The notes under the pieces: model-generated
Seen by the model: the letters and a program-made list of their open reading frames with translations, nothing else
Databases searched by the model: none
Told to the model about the DNA's origin: nothing
From: an uncultured Bacteroidales bacterium
Lineage (GTDB): Bacteria; Bacteroidota; Bacteroidia; Bacteroidales; Paludibacteraceae
DNA: 64,000 nucleotides
NCBI GenBank assembly: GCA_946403215.1
Contig: CAMIZG010000002.1
Location: 1 to 64,000 of the forward strand
Direction: 5' to 3'
Position numbers and translations under genes: made by a program
Part shown: piece after piece, positions 15,677 to 23,253 of the stretch
Position numbering within the stretch: the first letter of the stretch is position 1
Layout of the letters: every line of letters begins with the position of its first letter

Positions 15677-17017
15677 TTAGCCGATTTTGCGGTAATGACC
15701 ATGTGATATTTTAGTGATTAAACCATCACGAAGCCAAATGCCAGTCCAACGGTAGACTGTGCGTTCAGGTACGCCATGTGCTACTGCTTGCGCGAGAACA
15801 TTTCTCGTCTCAAACTCGGGTTGGAGGGCGGAGAAGAGAAGTTGCTTTTGGAAGCTGGTTTGGATGGCAGGGACGAGTTCGGTGGTAGCGCCATTGATGA
15901 GGCGGTAGGCAGCTGCCATGTGGAGGATGAGTTTGCTGCCGATGAGCTCGGCGGTGAAGTAATCGGCATCGGAGCAGTATAATCGCCCATGTATGGTAGA
16001 TGCATCCTCAGCGGAACTGATGTCCGAATTGGATTCGGACACAACAGGCAAAGTATCTCGCTCATGGAAATCGCGAGTACAGAACACCCGCAACGCGGAT
16101 AATATCATAGCGATGCGCTCGATTTGGATTGCCATCCTCACTACCGCCGAGTGGAAGTTCTCGCCCAGCATACTGATCAGCGCCTTATACTCCGTACTCA
16201 AGTGCTCCGCTAAGCGGCTCTTCTGCTCCTTGGTAAGTGTCCACTCCTGTTCAGGATTGCTATGCAGCCGTTCACATAATCTTGCCAACAGTTGACCGAC
16301 TTGCCTGCTGACAGGCTCAGCAGGAGATTCCGCTTCAACATATCGCCTGTCGAACGCCTGCGTATCACGTACGATAAACGGTAACAGACGTGAAAAGTAA
16401 CCATTCTCGATGCTCGGCACGAGGTGATGGTACTGACTAAACGTGCCTGTAAGCAGAACCGACAACTGCGGGCAGGGAATAACCTGCATCTCTTTCACGC
16501 GGTTATGGCTGACTGTTTCGTGTTCAGCCGCCTTGCGCAGGATGGAGTTGTAAGTAGCGGCCTGTGACTTCCAGATGTCGGTAATCACAGAGCCCTCACT
16601 TTCATGTACATAACCCCGACCGCCGTTCTCGTATAGCCGCTTAAAGAACGCAGGAAACGTGCTGTCGCCCGGGATGAGTGTCGGATAGATTGCTTCCACT
16701 GGGCGCACCATCTCCAAAGCCTGACTCGCGATACCTTTGCCGCTTGCAGCCGCAGCGAGGATGAAACATTGCAGGTTGGCGTAATACTTCTTACCCGTCA
16801 TTCCATAGCGGAAGTACAGGTTTGGCAGACAGGCGCTGGTGGCCGTGAGGGTAGCCATAAGCAACATATCCCGTTCGGCAGGTGTTGCGGCTTGCGAGAG
16901 CATCTTTTGCAACGTCTCAGGCAGTGCAGAAAGGTTCAGGTACTCGACGATACGCAGATCGTCAATGTCTTGGCTGTCCTGTGCCGGCTCAGCCGGTACG
17001 ATTAGGTTTGTGTTCAT
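15677..17017 (-). CDS. DUF3987 domain protein (primase/helicase-like ATPase)
   Basis: A 446-residue protein of the DUF3987 family, common in Bacteroidota mobile elements beside VirE- or primase-type proteins. The nucleotide-binding loop appears as AAAASGKG near residue 93, followed by IPGDSTFPAFFKRLYENGG and HESEGSVITD, typical of the family, and a C-terminal winged-helix-like segment (GVPERTVYRWTGIWLRDGLI). Family members are thought to act in element replication. None of the usual partners (integrase, relaxase, VirE-N protein) is nearby, so this is an orphan, possibly a left-over. Confidence 0.82.
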   Translation of the reverse strand: MNTNLIVPAEPAQDSQDIDDLRIVEYLNLSALPETLQKMLSQAATPAERDMLLMATLTATSACLPNLYFRYGMTGKKYYANLQCFILAAAASGKGIASQALEMVRPVEAIYPTLIPGDSTFPAFFKRLYENGGRGYVHESEGSVITDIWKSQAATYNSILRKAAEHETVSHNRVKEMQVIPCPQLSVLLTGTFSQYHHLVPSIENGYFSRLLPFIVRDTQAFDRRYVEAESPAEPVSRQVGQLLARLCERLHSNPEQEWTLTKEQKSRLAEHLSTEYKALISMLGENFHSAVVRMAIQIERIAMILSALRVFCTRDFHERDTLPVVSESNSDISSAEDASTIHGRLYCSDADYFTAELIGSKLILHMAAAYRLINGATTELVPAIQTSFQKQLLFSALQPEFETRNVLAQAVAHGVPERTVYRWTGIWLRDGLITKISHGHYRKIG

Positions 17018-17533
17018 AGATTAAAATTAGTTTGATAAATGTGCAGTTGTTCGAAGGGCAAAACAACACCTCTCTATATATCATACACCACGTTGCCCGT
17101 ATTGAGAACTGAAGTGATAGCGCTCAAAAACATATGCCCCTCTATAATATAGTCACACGGCTATAACCTTCAGAGGGGGATTTTGGTGGATTTTGGCTAT
17201 AAAATGGTGATTTTTTCAAGACTTGTTAGTATTTTTTAACATTATTGCGAGGCGTAGTTTGAATTATTGCAATCTTATTTGATAATCAGATTGATAGCAT
17301 GCGTAAAATTGTTGATTTCCGCGTATGCAGGTATCAAAAACCAATCAAATCAGTTCAAAAACGCCCCAAAACGGTCAAAAAATACAAAAAAATCACATTT
17401 TTGGTTTTGTGCATAAAAATTTGCACTTTTTTTGTCGAAAATCCAAAATCTGCTACAAATATACGTTAAAGAAATTGTGCTTTCCAAATCTGTTTGCGTA
17501 ATTTTGCATTTTTTGTTATTTTTTCATTCTTCT
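17018..17533. other. Intergenic stretch without a recognisable gene
   Basis: About 500 bp of AT-rich sequence upstream of the DUF3987 gene. No ORF with family likeness was found on either strand. It has several short A/T runs and a G-rich patch (CAGAGGGGGATTTTGG) but no clear structure. Confidence 0.5.
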
Positions 17534-17565
17534 CTTGCAAATGTGGGATTTTTTTTGTACCTTTG
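17534..17565 (+). promoter_or_regulatory. Promoter, site F (shares the TGTGGGA-T8 spacer)
   Basis: CTTG at 17534-17537 and TACCTTTG at 17558-17565, spacing 20. The spacer AAATGTGGGA followed by T8 is the same as at 34063, but the upstream TCCCACA arm is missing, so no hairpin can form. It points at 11-bp array B and the chimeric ORF. Confidence 0.75.
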
Positions 17566-17616
17566 CAGCGGATTAAGAGCAACGAGGCCTGATGGCAAGC
17601 AAATCAGCGGAGCGGA

Positions 17617-17660
17617 CTAGACCATACCTCGACCATATCTTGACTATATCTAGACCATAT
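17617..17660 (+). repeat. 11-bp tandem array B (four units)
   Basis: Four exact-length 11-bp units, consensus CTAGACCATAT (second CTCGACCATAT, third CTTGACTATAT). It lies 52 bp downstream of promoter F and 100 bp before the chimeric ORF at 17760. No coding reading explains it. Confidence 0.85.
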
Positions 17661-17759
17661 GAGGCTCGTTGCAGGTCTGTCAGGGCACTTTTTTGCACCC
17701 GTAAAGTATATATACTACGTATATATAGTATTTGTTAACCAAAACACCAAAAACAAACG

Positions 17760-17993
17760 ATGTCCAAAGTCAAATACAATATTGCCATCGACACATGGCG
17801 CGGCACACTTGACTCCCGCAAAACAGGGCAGGCCAAACTGCTCATCGACATCCAGCGCGAACGCTCCATCCAGGAGATAGCCTATATGCTCGGCTTCTCC
17901 GAACCGTCCTCTTTCCACCACTTCTTCAAGCGCGTCATCGGCATGACCGCCAAGGACTACCGCAACCAACTGTCCACGCGATACCGTTTCTGA
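17760..17993 (+). pseudogene. Chimeric ORF: element-type N-terminus joined to the end of an AraC regulator
   Basis: Residues 1-27 (SKVKYNIAIDTWRGTLDSRK and TGQAKLL) resemble the start of the 14927 protein. From residue 28 the sequence is IQRERSIQEIAYMLGFSEPS, continuing FHHFFKRVIGMTAKDYRNQL, the last part of an AraC-family DNA-binding domain (second helix-turn-helix). The first half of the HTH pair and the whole sensor domain are absent. The fusion is in frame and 77 residues long. It may be an inactive deletion product, or a small DNA-binding protein. Confidence 0.7.
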
Positions 17994-18063
17994 TAGTTAT
18001 GTTTGCCAATTTGCCTAAATTCCTTGCCAATTTGCCCTAAATCATCAATTATTTATCCTACTA

Positions 18064-18095
18064 TTTGCATTCATGCAAATTATTTCGTATCTTTG
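18064..18095 (+). promoter_or_regulatory. Promoter of the 18120-19570 pair
   Basis: TTTG at 18064-18067 and TATCTTTG at 18088-18095, spacing 20; start codon 25 bp downstream. Confidence 0.78.
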
Positions 18096-18119
18096 TGCAC
18101 TAAAACAACAATATCGACT

Positions 18120-18215
18120 ATGAAAAAACTCCCGATCCTTCTGCTTGCAGCAATGGCATTGGCTGCATGCTCGCCCAAGTCGCAAGAGCAAATAAATAAC
18201 CATGAATACCTATGA
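18120..18215 (+). CDS. Very short lipoprotein, probably truncated
   Basis: A 31-residue ORF, MKKLPILLLAAMALAAC then SPKSQEQINNHEYL, with a complete lipoprotein signal and lipobox (LAAC) but only 15 mature residues. It has a good promoter and its stop overlaps the DUF389 start (ATGA), so it is surely translated ahead of that gene. It may be the left-over 5' end of a larger lipoprotein gene kept because it couples translation downstream. It is too short for the track's normal start. Confidence 0.55.
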   Translation: MKKLPILLLAAMALAACSPKSQEQINNHEYL

Positions 18216-19570
18216 CCCGCAAAGAATTCATCCACAAGGCGCGGAAATTCTTCCGTGAACAACTGCAGGTAACCGACTACATTGATGTCAACGCTGCCGC
18301 GGCTAATATCCGCAGTAATATCCCGTTTCGCGGACCGACCATCTATATCCTGTTCGTGGCCATCGTGATAGCCAGTGTCGGACTGAACGTCAACTCTATA
18401 CCGGTCATCATCGGTGCCATGCTCATCTCGCCGCTGATGAGCCCGATTATCGGCTTTGGTATGGGGCTTGGCACGAATGACACCAAGCTGCTGCTGCGTT
18501 CGCTCAAGAACCTGGGAATAATGTTCGCTATCAGTCTGATAGCCTCCACGCTCTATTTCCTTCTCACCCCCCTGGAGACCGATAATCCTACCGAACTGCT
18601 GGCACGTACCAATCCGTCCATCTACGATGTGATGATTGCTTTCTTCGGCGGCGTGGCAGGCATACTCGAACTGTCGCGCAAGGAGAAAGGTACGGTGTTG
18701 TCCGGTGTAGCCATCGCCACCGCTCTTATGCCGCCCTTGTGTACGGTGGGCTACGGCATAGCGAACATGAACTGGCACTATGCCGGCGGCGCATTGTACC
18801 TGTTCTTCATCAACTGCGTGTTCATCGCCCTTGCCACCTATCTGGCGGTCAAGTTCCTGCGTTTCCCTATGGCGGAGGAGCAGGACGAGCGTTCGTGGCG
18901 GAAGATTATCAGTTACAGCCTGCTGCTGTTGGTGGTGCTCGTACCGAGTGTGTTCAGTGCCTATAATATAGTGCGTGAGAACAGGTTTGCCACCGATGTG
19001 CGGTACTTTGTCAAGGAGAACAAGACTATCGGCGGCACGTATATTTACGACTATTCCACCGACATGTCGGTCAAGCCCTATACGCTGACGCTCCGTCTGG
19101 CAGGCGAGGCACTTAGTCAGGACGCACGTGCCAGGCTCTATACCGAAGCCGACAAGTTCGGGATAGGCCATAACCAGATTATCTTCCAGGAGGATGCCAC
19201 CATCGAGGTGCGCCGCCTGAACGAGACGGAGATCATGCGTGACTGGCTGTCGTCCACCGAGGCGCAACTGCGTCAGCGTGACGATACAATCCTTTCGCTA
19301 CGCACCCGGCTGAATGCTTACGAAGCGTTGCAGCTGCCGTCTGCGCAGATTGCCGCCGAAATGCGTTCGCAATGGCCGGAGATTACGGATGTCACGCTCG
19401 CCCGTTCGGATGCATCGGTCATCCTGTTGATTACAGCTGCTCCGCCCAAGGCCGCCGCTACGGAAACCGACACGGTGCCTTCCGCTCTTCGTGCCGAGGA
19501 CCTGGAGCGCATACATAACTGGCTCTCCGTCCGCCTGCAAGAACCCAACGTAGAAGTGCTCGTTCGCTAA
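18212..19570 (+). CDS. DUF389 family membrane protein
   Basis: A 452-residue protein. Residues 45-260 hold the DUF389 membrane domain with conserved IIGAMLISPLMSPIIGFGMG and a later GVAIATALMPPLCTVGYG. The C-terminal third is a periplasmic or cytoplasmic domain of unknown function, with a coiled-coil-like stretch (SSTEAQLRQRDDTILSLRTR). The family's role is unknown; transport has been suggested. It is translated after the short lipoprotein through an ATGA overlap. Confidence 0.88.
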   Translation: MTRKEFIHKARKFFREQLQVTDYIDVNAAAANIRSNIPFRGPTIYILFVAIVIASVGLNVNSIPVIIGAMLISPLMSPIIGFGMGLGTNDTKLLLRSLKNLGIMFAISLIASTLYFLLTPLETDNPTELLARTNPSIYDVMIAFFGGVAGILELSRKEKGTVLSGVAIATALMPPLCTVGYGIANMNWHYAGGALYLFFINCVFIALATYLAVKFLRFPMAEEQDERSWRKIISYSLLLLVVLVPSVFSAYNIVRENRFATDVRYFVKENKTIGGTYIYDYSTDMSVKPYTLTLRLAGEALSQDARARLYTEADKFGIGHNQIIFQEDATIEVRRLNETEIMRDWLSSTEAQLRQRDDTILSLRTRLNAYEALQLPSAQIAAEMRSQWPEITDVTLARSDASVILLITAAPPKAAATETDTVPSALRAEDLERIHNWLSVRLQEPNVEVLVR

Positions 19571-19574
19571 TAAT

Positions 19575-19598
19575 TTTGAAATTTGAAATCTTGAAATT
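19575..19598 (+). repeat. 8-bp tandem repeat (TTGAAATT type, x3) before a start codon
   Basis: Three units of TTGAAAT with small changes end 6 bp before the DUF1295 start codon. Confidence 0.75.
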
Positions 19599-19604
19599 AA
19601 ACAT

Positions 19605-20501
19605 ATGAAGCGTACTTATTCCAAATGGTGCAGCATAGCGTTGATAACCGCTATCTACCTGCTTGCCGGCGTGGCAGCTGTGCTGCTGTTCCGGACTCTC
19701 ACCTGTAGCGCAGCGTCCTCAAACCTCTCACCTCTAACTTCTAACCTCTCACCTCTCTTTGCTCTCTTCCTCGCAGACGTATTGGCTACGGTCATCGTCT
19801 GGGCGTTCGGACTGCTCTATGAGAACGTGTCGGTCTATGATCCGTACTGGAGCGTCTTTCCGCCGGTGGCGTTCCTTATATGGGCGTTCTATACGGGGGT
19901 CTGGTCCCTGCCCGTCATCCTGCTGCTCGTCGCCTCGTGGTACTGGGGCTGGCGGCTGACGCGCAACTGGGCAATCACCTTCAAGGGCATAGCCCACGAA
20001 GACTGGCGCTACACCAAGTACCGCTCCTTGCATCCCGTGCTCTTCCACCTGATCAACCTTTTCGGCCTGAACATGATGCCCACGCTGGTGGTCTTCGCCG
20101 CCATGCTCCCCGGACTGAGGCTGATGGAAGAACCATTAGCCATTAGCCATTGGCCATTAGTCATTTGTATAGTAGGTTTTCTCGTATGTATAGCAGCGGC
20201 AACCATCCAGCTCATTGCGGACAAGCAGATACACGATTTCCGTGCCGCCAACCCCGGCAAGTACTGCAACGTAGGTTTGTGGAAACGCGGACGACACCCG
20301 AACTACTTCGGCGAGATGGCTTTCTGGTGGGGCATATGGATCATGTACGCCGCCATGAACGGCATTGACTGGTTCATCTGCGGACCAATAGCTATGTCGG
20401 TTATGTTCATCTGCATCAGTATCCCGCTCATGGAGAAACGCCAGCTGCAAAACAAACCCGGCTATGCTGACTATTGCAAGCAGACCCGAATGCTTATATA
20501 G
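19605..20501 (+). CDS. DUF1295 family membrane protein (steroid 5-alpha-reductase-like)
   Basis: A 298-residue protein with about seven membrane segments. The C-terminal block GLWKRGRHPNYFGEMAFWWG followed by GPIAMSVMF and LMEKRQLQNKPGYADYCKQT is the cofactor-binding end of the DUF1295/isoprenylcysteine methyltransferase-like group. The chemistry in bacteria is not established. Two 7-bp repeat arrays lie inside the gene (19724 and 20133). They encode SNLSPLTSNLSPL in the first loop and EPLAISHWPLVI in a membrane-edge segment without breaking the frame. Confidence 0.85.
   Translation: MKRTYSKWCSIALITAIYLLAGVAAVLLFRTLTCSAASSNLSPLTSNLSPLFALFLADVLATVIVWAFGLLYENVSVYDPYWSVFPPVAFLIWAFYTGVWSLPVILLLVASWYWGWRLTRNWAITFKGIAHEDWRYTKYRSLHPVLFHLINLFGLNMMPTLVVFAAMLPGLRLMEEPLAISHWPLVICIVGFLVCIAAATIQLIADKQIHDFRAANPGKYCNVGLWKRGRHPNYFGEMAFWWGIWIMYAAMNGIDWFICGPIAMSVMFICISIPLMEKRQLQNKPGYADYCKQTRMLI
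19724..19758 (+). repeat. In-gene 7-bp tandem repeat (CCTCTAA type, x5)
   Basis: Five 7-bp units alternating CCTCTCA and CCTCTAA within the DUF1295 gene, total 35 bp. The encoded peptide is the repetitive SNLSPLTSNLSPL. Confidence 0.88.
20133..20167 (+). repeat. In-gene 7-bp tandem repeat (CCATTAG type, x5)
   Basis: Five 7-bp units, CCATTAG twice, then CCATTGG, CCATTAG and TCATTTG, within the DUF1295 gene. A similar CCATTAG array separates two genes at 63278. Confidence 0.88.
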
Positions 20502-20582
20502 TCCATCGAACGAGTTAAACGCAAGACCTGATAAATTACGAATCATTAGCATCGGCGAACTGAGGAAATAACAATAGAACCT

Positions 20583-21032
20583 ATGACAAAAGAAGAAACA
20601 TATCAGCAGCTCCTGCCGCAGATCAAGGCACTGGTGGCCGGAGAGCAAGACATCATAGCCAACATGGCGAATGTAGGCGCAGCCTTGCACGAAGCGTTTG
20701 ACTTCTGGTGGACTGGTTTCTACCGCGTGGAGGGCGACGTGCTGGTGCTTGGACCATTTCAGGGACCGATAGCATGCACCCGTATTCCGTACGGCCGCGG
20801 TGTGTGTGGCACAGCCTGGGCACAAGGGCAAACTGTCATTGTGCCCAACGTACATGAGTTCGCAGGACATATAGCCTGTTCCAGTGCATCGAACAGCGAG
20901 ATCGTTGTGCCCATACATCGAGATGGCGAGGTTATTGCCGTTCTGGATATTGATAGCACCGCGTTCAACACCTTTGACTCAATCGACCGGCACTATCTGG
21001 AGCAGATTGCCGCAACACTGGTCAAGGCGTAA
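20583..21032 (+). CDS. msrC: Free methionine-(R)-sulfoxide reductase (GAF domain)
   Basis: A 149-residue single GAF domain. The conserved features of fRMsr are present: GPFQGPIACTRIPYGRGVCG with two cysteines, a third in HIACSSASNSEIVVP, and the closing LDIDS. The enzyme reduces free methionine-R-sulfoxide, complementing MsrA at the left edge of the window. It has no extra domains, which separates it from signalling GAF proteins. Confidence 0.92.
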   Translation: MTKEETYQQLLPQIKALVAGEQDIIANMANVGAALHEAFDFWWTGFYRVEGDVLVLGPFQGPIACTRIPYGRGVCGTAWAQGQTVIVPNVHEFAGHIACSSASNSEIVVPIHRDGEVIAVLDIDSTAFNTFDSIDRHYLEQIAATLVKA

Positions 21033-21074
21033 TTTTGCGTGCGATGTCCTCTAATTGAAAAGAAATATGAAACG

Positions 21075-21806
21075 ATGACTATCCGACATTTTGGCAAACA
21101 GCAAACCCCGACACTACTGCTCATTCCGGGCTTAGGTGTGTCGTACGAGATCTTCCTGCCGCTGGTTCGGCTACTGGAAGATAGGTTTCGTATTCTGGCT
21201 GTCGAGGTCGATGGCTTCACACTCGGCAGGCAGACACGGTTCACGTCCATTGATGACCAGGCTGCGCAGATTATTGCTTACGTGCAACAGCACCACGACG
21301 GGCATCTGGATGTCGCTTACGGTTTGTCGATGGGCGGTAAGATACTCTCGCGCATTATGGAGCGCAGCGAGATAACTATTGACCATGCTTTCCTCGACGC
21401 AGCGCCCTTGTTGCCACTACCCAAATGGCTGGTTAACCCCTTGCGGTACTACCAGGCATGGAACGTCTGGACATGCTATCGTTGGACGGGATTCTGGAAA
21501 GGCGTGTTCCGTTCGCACTATTTCGATGTGCTACTCGATGAGTGCAAGAAGATATATCCCTTCGGCGGCAAGCAAGCCGTCTTGGATGGCTACAAGTCTG
21601 TTTATACCAACCGCTTGGAATCCATCCGCGGAGCAGATATCCATTTCTGGTACGGTACAAAAGAAGCTTTTGTTGCCAAACCGCAAGTAAACCATCTGCT
21701 CTCACTTTGCCCCGGAGCACACGTGGAAGTCTTTCCCGGTCTGAACCATGGGCAACTCCTCATCGATCATCCCGACGAGATCGCCAGGCGAATAAAAGAA
21801 TTGTAA
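21075..21806 (+). CDS. Alpha/beta hydrolase
   Basis: A 243-residue hydrolase starting at MTIRHFGKQQTPTLLLIPGL; the ORF-track start at 21039 adds 12 residues with no homology-like content. The oxyanion region is IPGLGVSYEIF, the nucleophile elbow GLSMGG is near residue 88, and the catalytic His is in FPGLNHGQLLIDHP near the end. It could be an esterase or lipase; the substrate is unknown. A GNAT gene follows by 15 bp. Confidence 0.82.
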   Translation: MTIRHFGKQQTPTLLLIPGLGVSYEIFLPLVRLLEDRFRILAVEVDGFTLGRQTRFTSIDDQAAQIIAYVQQHHDGHLDVAYGLSMGGKILSRIMERSEITIDHAFLDAAPLLPLPKWLVNPLRYYQAWNVWTCYRWTGFWKGVFRSHYFDVLLDECKKIYPFGGKQAVLDGYKSVYTNRLESIRGADIHFWYGTKEAFVAKPQVNHLLSLCPGAHVEVFPGLNHGQLLIDHPDEIARRIKEL

Positions 21807-21821
21807 ACGTAGGATATTTAT

Positions 21822-22283
21822 ATGATACGGTTAGCTACAACAAACGACATCCCGCGATTGCTTGAACTGTTACACCAAGTGAATAGGGTACACCATGACC
21901 TGCGCCCTGATTTGTTCAAACCCCGCACCACCAAGTACAACGCGCAGCAACTGCAAGAACTGCTGGCACAGCCTGATCATGCCATCTTTGTATATGAAGA
22001 CGAAGTGGTACTGGGTTATGCCTTTGTGCAATTGGAGGACGTCCGCGGCGACATCCTGCTGCAAGACATGCGCACATTGTATATCGACGATATCTGCGTG
22101 GACGAAACGGCACGCGGGAAGCACGTGGGCAGGCAACTGTTTGAATATGTGCGTGCCTATGCGCACTCAATGCGATGTCATGCAATCACACTCAATGTGT
22201 GGCAGGGTAACGATGCTGCAATGGCATTCTACCGCAGTTTGGGCATGAACGTCCGAAAGACATGTATGGAAATGATGTTGTAA
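21822..22283 (+). CDS. GNAT-family N-acetyltransferase
   Basis: A 153-residue acetyltransferase. It starts MIRLATTNDIPRLLELLHQV, motif A (acetyl-CoA pyrophosphate loop) is ICVDETARGKHVGRQLFEYV, and motif B includes LNVWQGNDAAMAFYRSLGM. The substrate is unknown. The remnant at 2685 starts with nearly the same residues. Confidence 0.9.
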   Translation: MIRLATTNDIPRLLELLHQVNRVHHDLRPDLFKPRTTKYNAQQLQELLAQPDHAIFVYEDEVVLGYAFVQLEDVRGDILLQDMRTLYIDDICVDETARGKHVGRQLFEYVRAYAHSMRCHAITLNVWQGNDAAMAFYRSLGMNVRKTCMEMML

Positions 22284-22351
22284 GTAATACTGCGGCTATT
22301 CCATCCTTGCCCAACCCCAAGTCGGATACCCTACCGATTAGTGTTGCTTCG

Positions 22352-22413
22352 CTGACAAAATTCTAAAATTCCGCAAATAAATTTGCATTTGTCAGTTTTT
22401 TTTTGTACCTTTG
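22352..22413 (+). promoter_or_regulatory. Hairpin-embedded promoter, site B
   Basis: CTGACAAA (22352-22359) pairs perfectly with TTTGTCAG (22388-22395), followed by T9. The -33 TTTG (22382-22385) lies in the loop and TACCTTTG (22406-22413) follows after exactly 20 bases. The stem sequence differs from sites A, C and D but the layout is the same. It now drives an SLC13 remnant and the nitroreductase. Confidence 0.78.
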
Positions 22414-22623
22414 CGCTTTGAACGCGCAAACAAGAAAGAATTGGGTGCGCCTGTTGTCCAAGTCATCGGAAGTGTGCTGAGCATCATCGCCATGCTTGTC
22501 TATGCCCCGGGAGGCTACCGCTTCAGTGACTTTATACGTGTTGGCTTGCCGATGAACTTGATCATCTTGGCGGCGAACATATTGATCGTCAACCTGGTTT
22601 ATCCCTTGACGCCATTACTGTAA
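22411..22623 (+). pseudogene. C-terminal remnant of an SLC13-type anion transporter
   Basis: The frame ends MLVYAPGGYRFSDFIRVGLP and NLIILAANILIVNLVYPL, the usual last 45 residues of SLC13 family permeases. About 400 residues that should precede it are missing, and the frame runs back directly into promoter site B. The nitroreductase gene follows 12 bp later and may use this truncated frame as a translated leader. Confidence 0.72.
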
Positions 22624-22635
22624 ACAATCGAAAAT

Positions 22636-23229
22636 ATGAAACAACTAACTATCCTTGCCCTAAGCGCAATGCTGTTAGTGGCATGTAACCAACCGACCAA
22701 AGTTATGGAAAACCCGTCTATTCAAACCATCTACACCCGCGTTTCTGTGCGCGAGTTCACCGGCGAAAAGATCAGTGCCGAGCAAATCGACACCCTGCTA
22801 CGCGCTGCTATGTCTGCGCCATCGGCCATCAATCGCCAACCCTGGGCATTTATCGTGGTAACTGACGAGGCGCTTATCGCCCGCCTGGGTGAAGCACTCC
22901 CTTATTCGCGCTGCAGCAATCATCCGGCATGCGCCATCATTCCCTGCGGTGACTTGAGCAAAGCAATCGAAGGCGAGATGGGGGCATTTTGGGTGAACGA
23001 CGTATCTGCCGCCACGCAGAATATCCTGTTGGCTGCGCATGCCATGGGGCTTGGGGCTGTGTGGACCGGTCTGCACCCCGACATTAAGCGTGCTGCTCTT
23101 GTGCAAGAACTGCTGGGGTTGCCGGAGCACATTATTCCGCTGTGTGTGGTGCCCGTGGGCGTGCCTGCCGAGCATCCTGCTGTCAAGAACAAATATCTCC
23201 CGGAGAACATTCACCACAACGGCTGGTAA
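22636..23229 (+). CDS. Lipoprotein-type nitroreductase family protein
   Basis: A 197-residue protein with an N-terminal lipoprotein signal (LSAMLLVAC, Cys at residue 17) ahead of a complete nitroreductase domain: RVSVREFTGEKISAEQID, the FMN-binding APSAINRQPWAF, DVSAATQNILLAAHAMGLGA and the final VPVGVPAEHP. Members use FMN and NAD(P)H to reduce nitro compounds, quinones or flavins. Most relatives are cytoplasmic; the lipobox suggests a membrane-anchored, exported form. Confidence 0.87.
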   Translation: MKQLTILALSAMLLVACNQPTKVMENPSIQTIYTRVSVREFTGEKISAEQIDTLLRAAMSAPSAINRQPWAFIVVTDEALIARLGEALPYSRCSNHPACAIIPCGDLSKAIEGEMGAFWVNDVSAATQNILLAAHAMGLGAVWTGLHPDIKRAALVQELLGLPEHIIPLCVVPVGVPAEHPAVKNKYLPENIHHNGW

Positions 23230-23253
23230 TAACTTTTGAATAGGTAGATAGTT

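Noticed and set aside
15448-15702. 84-codon minus-strand ORF after DUF3987
   Set aside because: It covers the inverted repeat and overlaps the DUF3987 end; no family likeness, so it is taken as chance.
13411-17660. CRISPR array for the 11-bp repeats
   Set aside because: Units are head to tail without spacers, far shorter than CRISPR repeats, and no cas gene is in the window.
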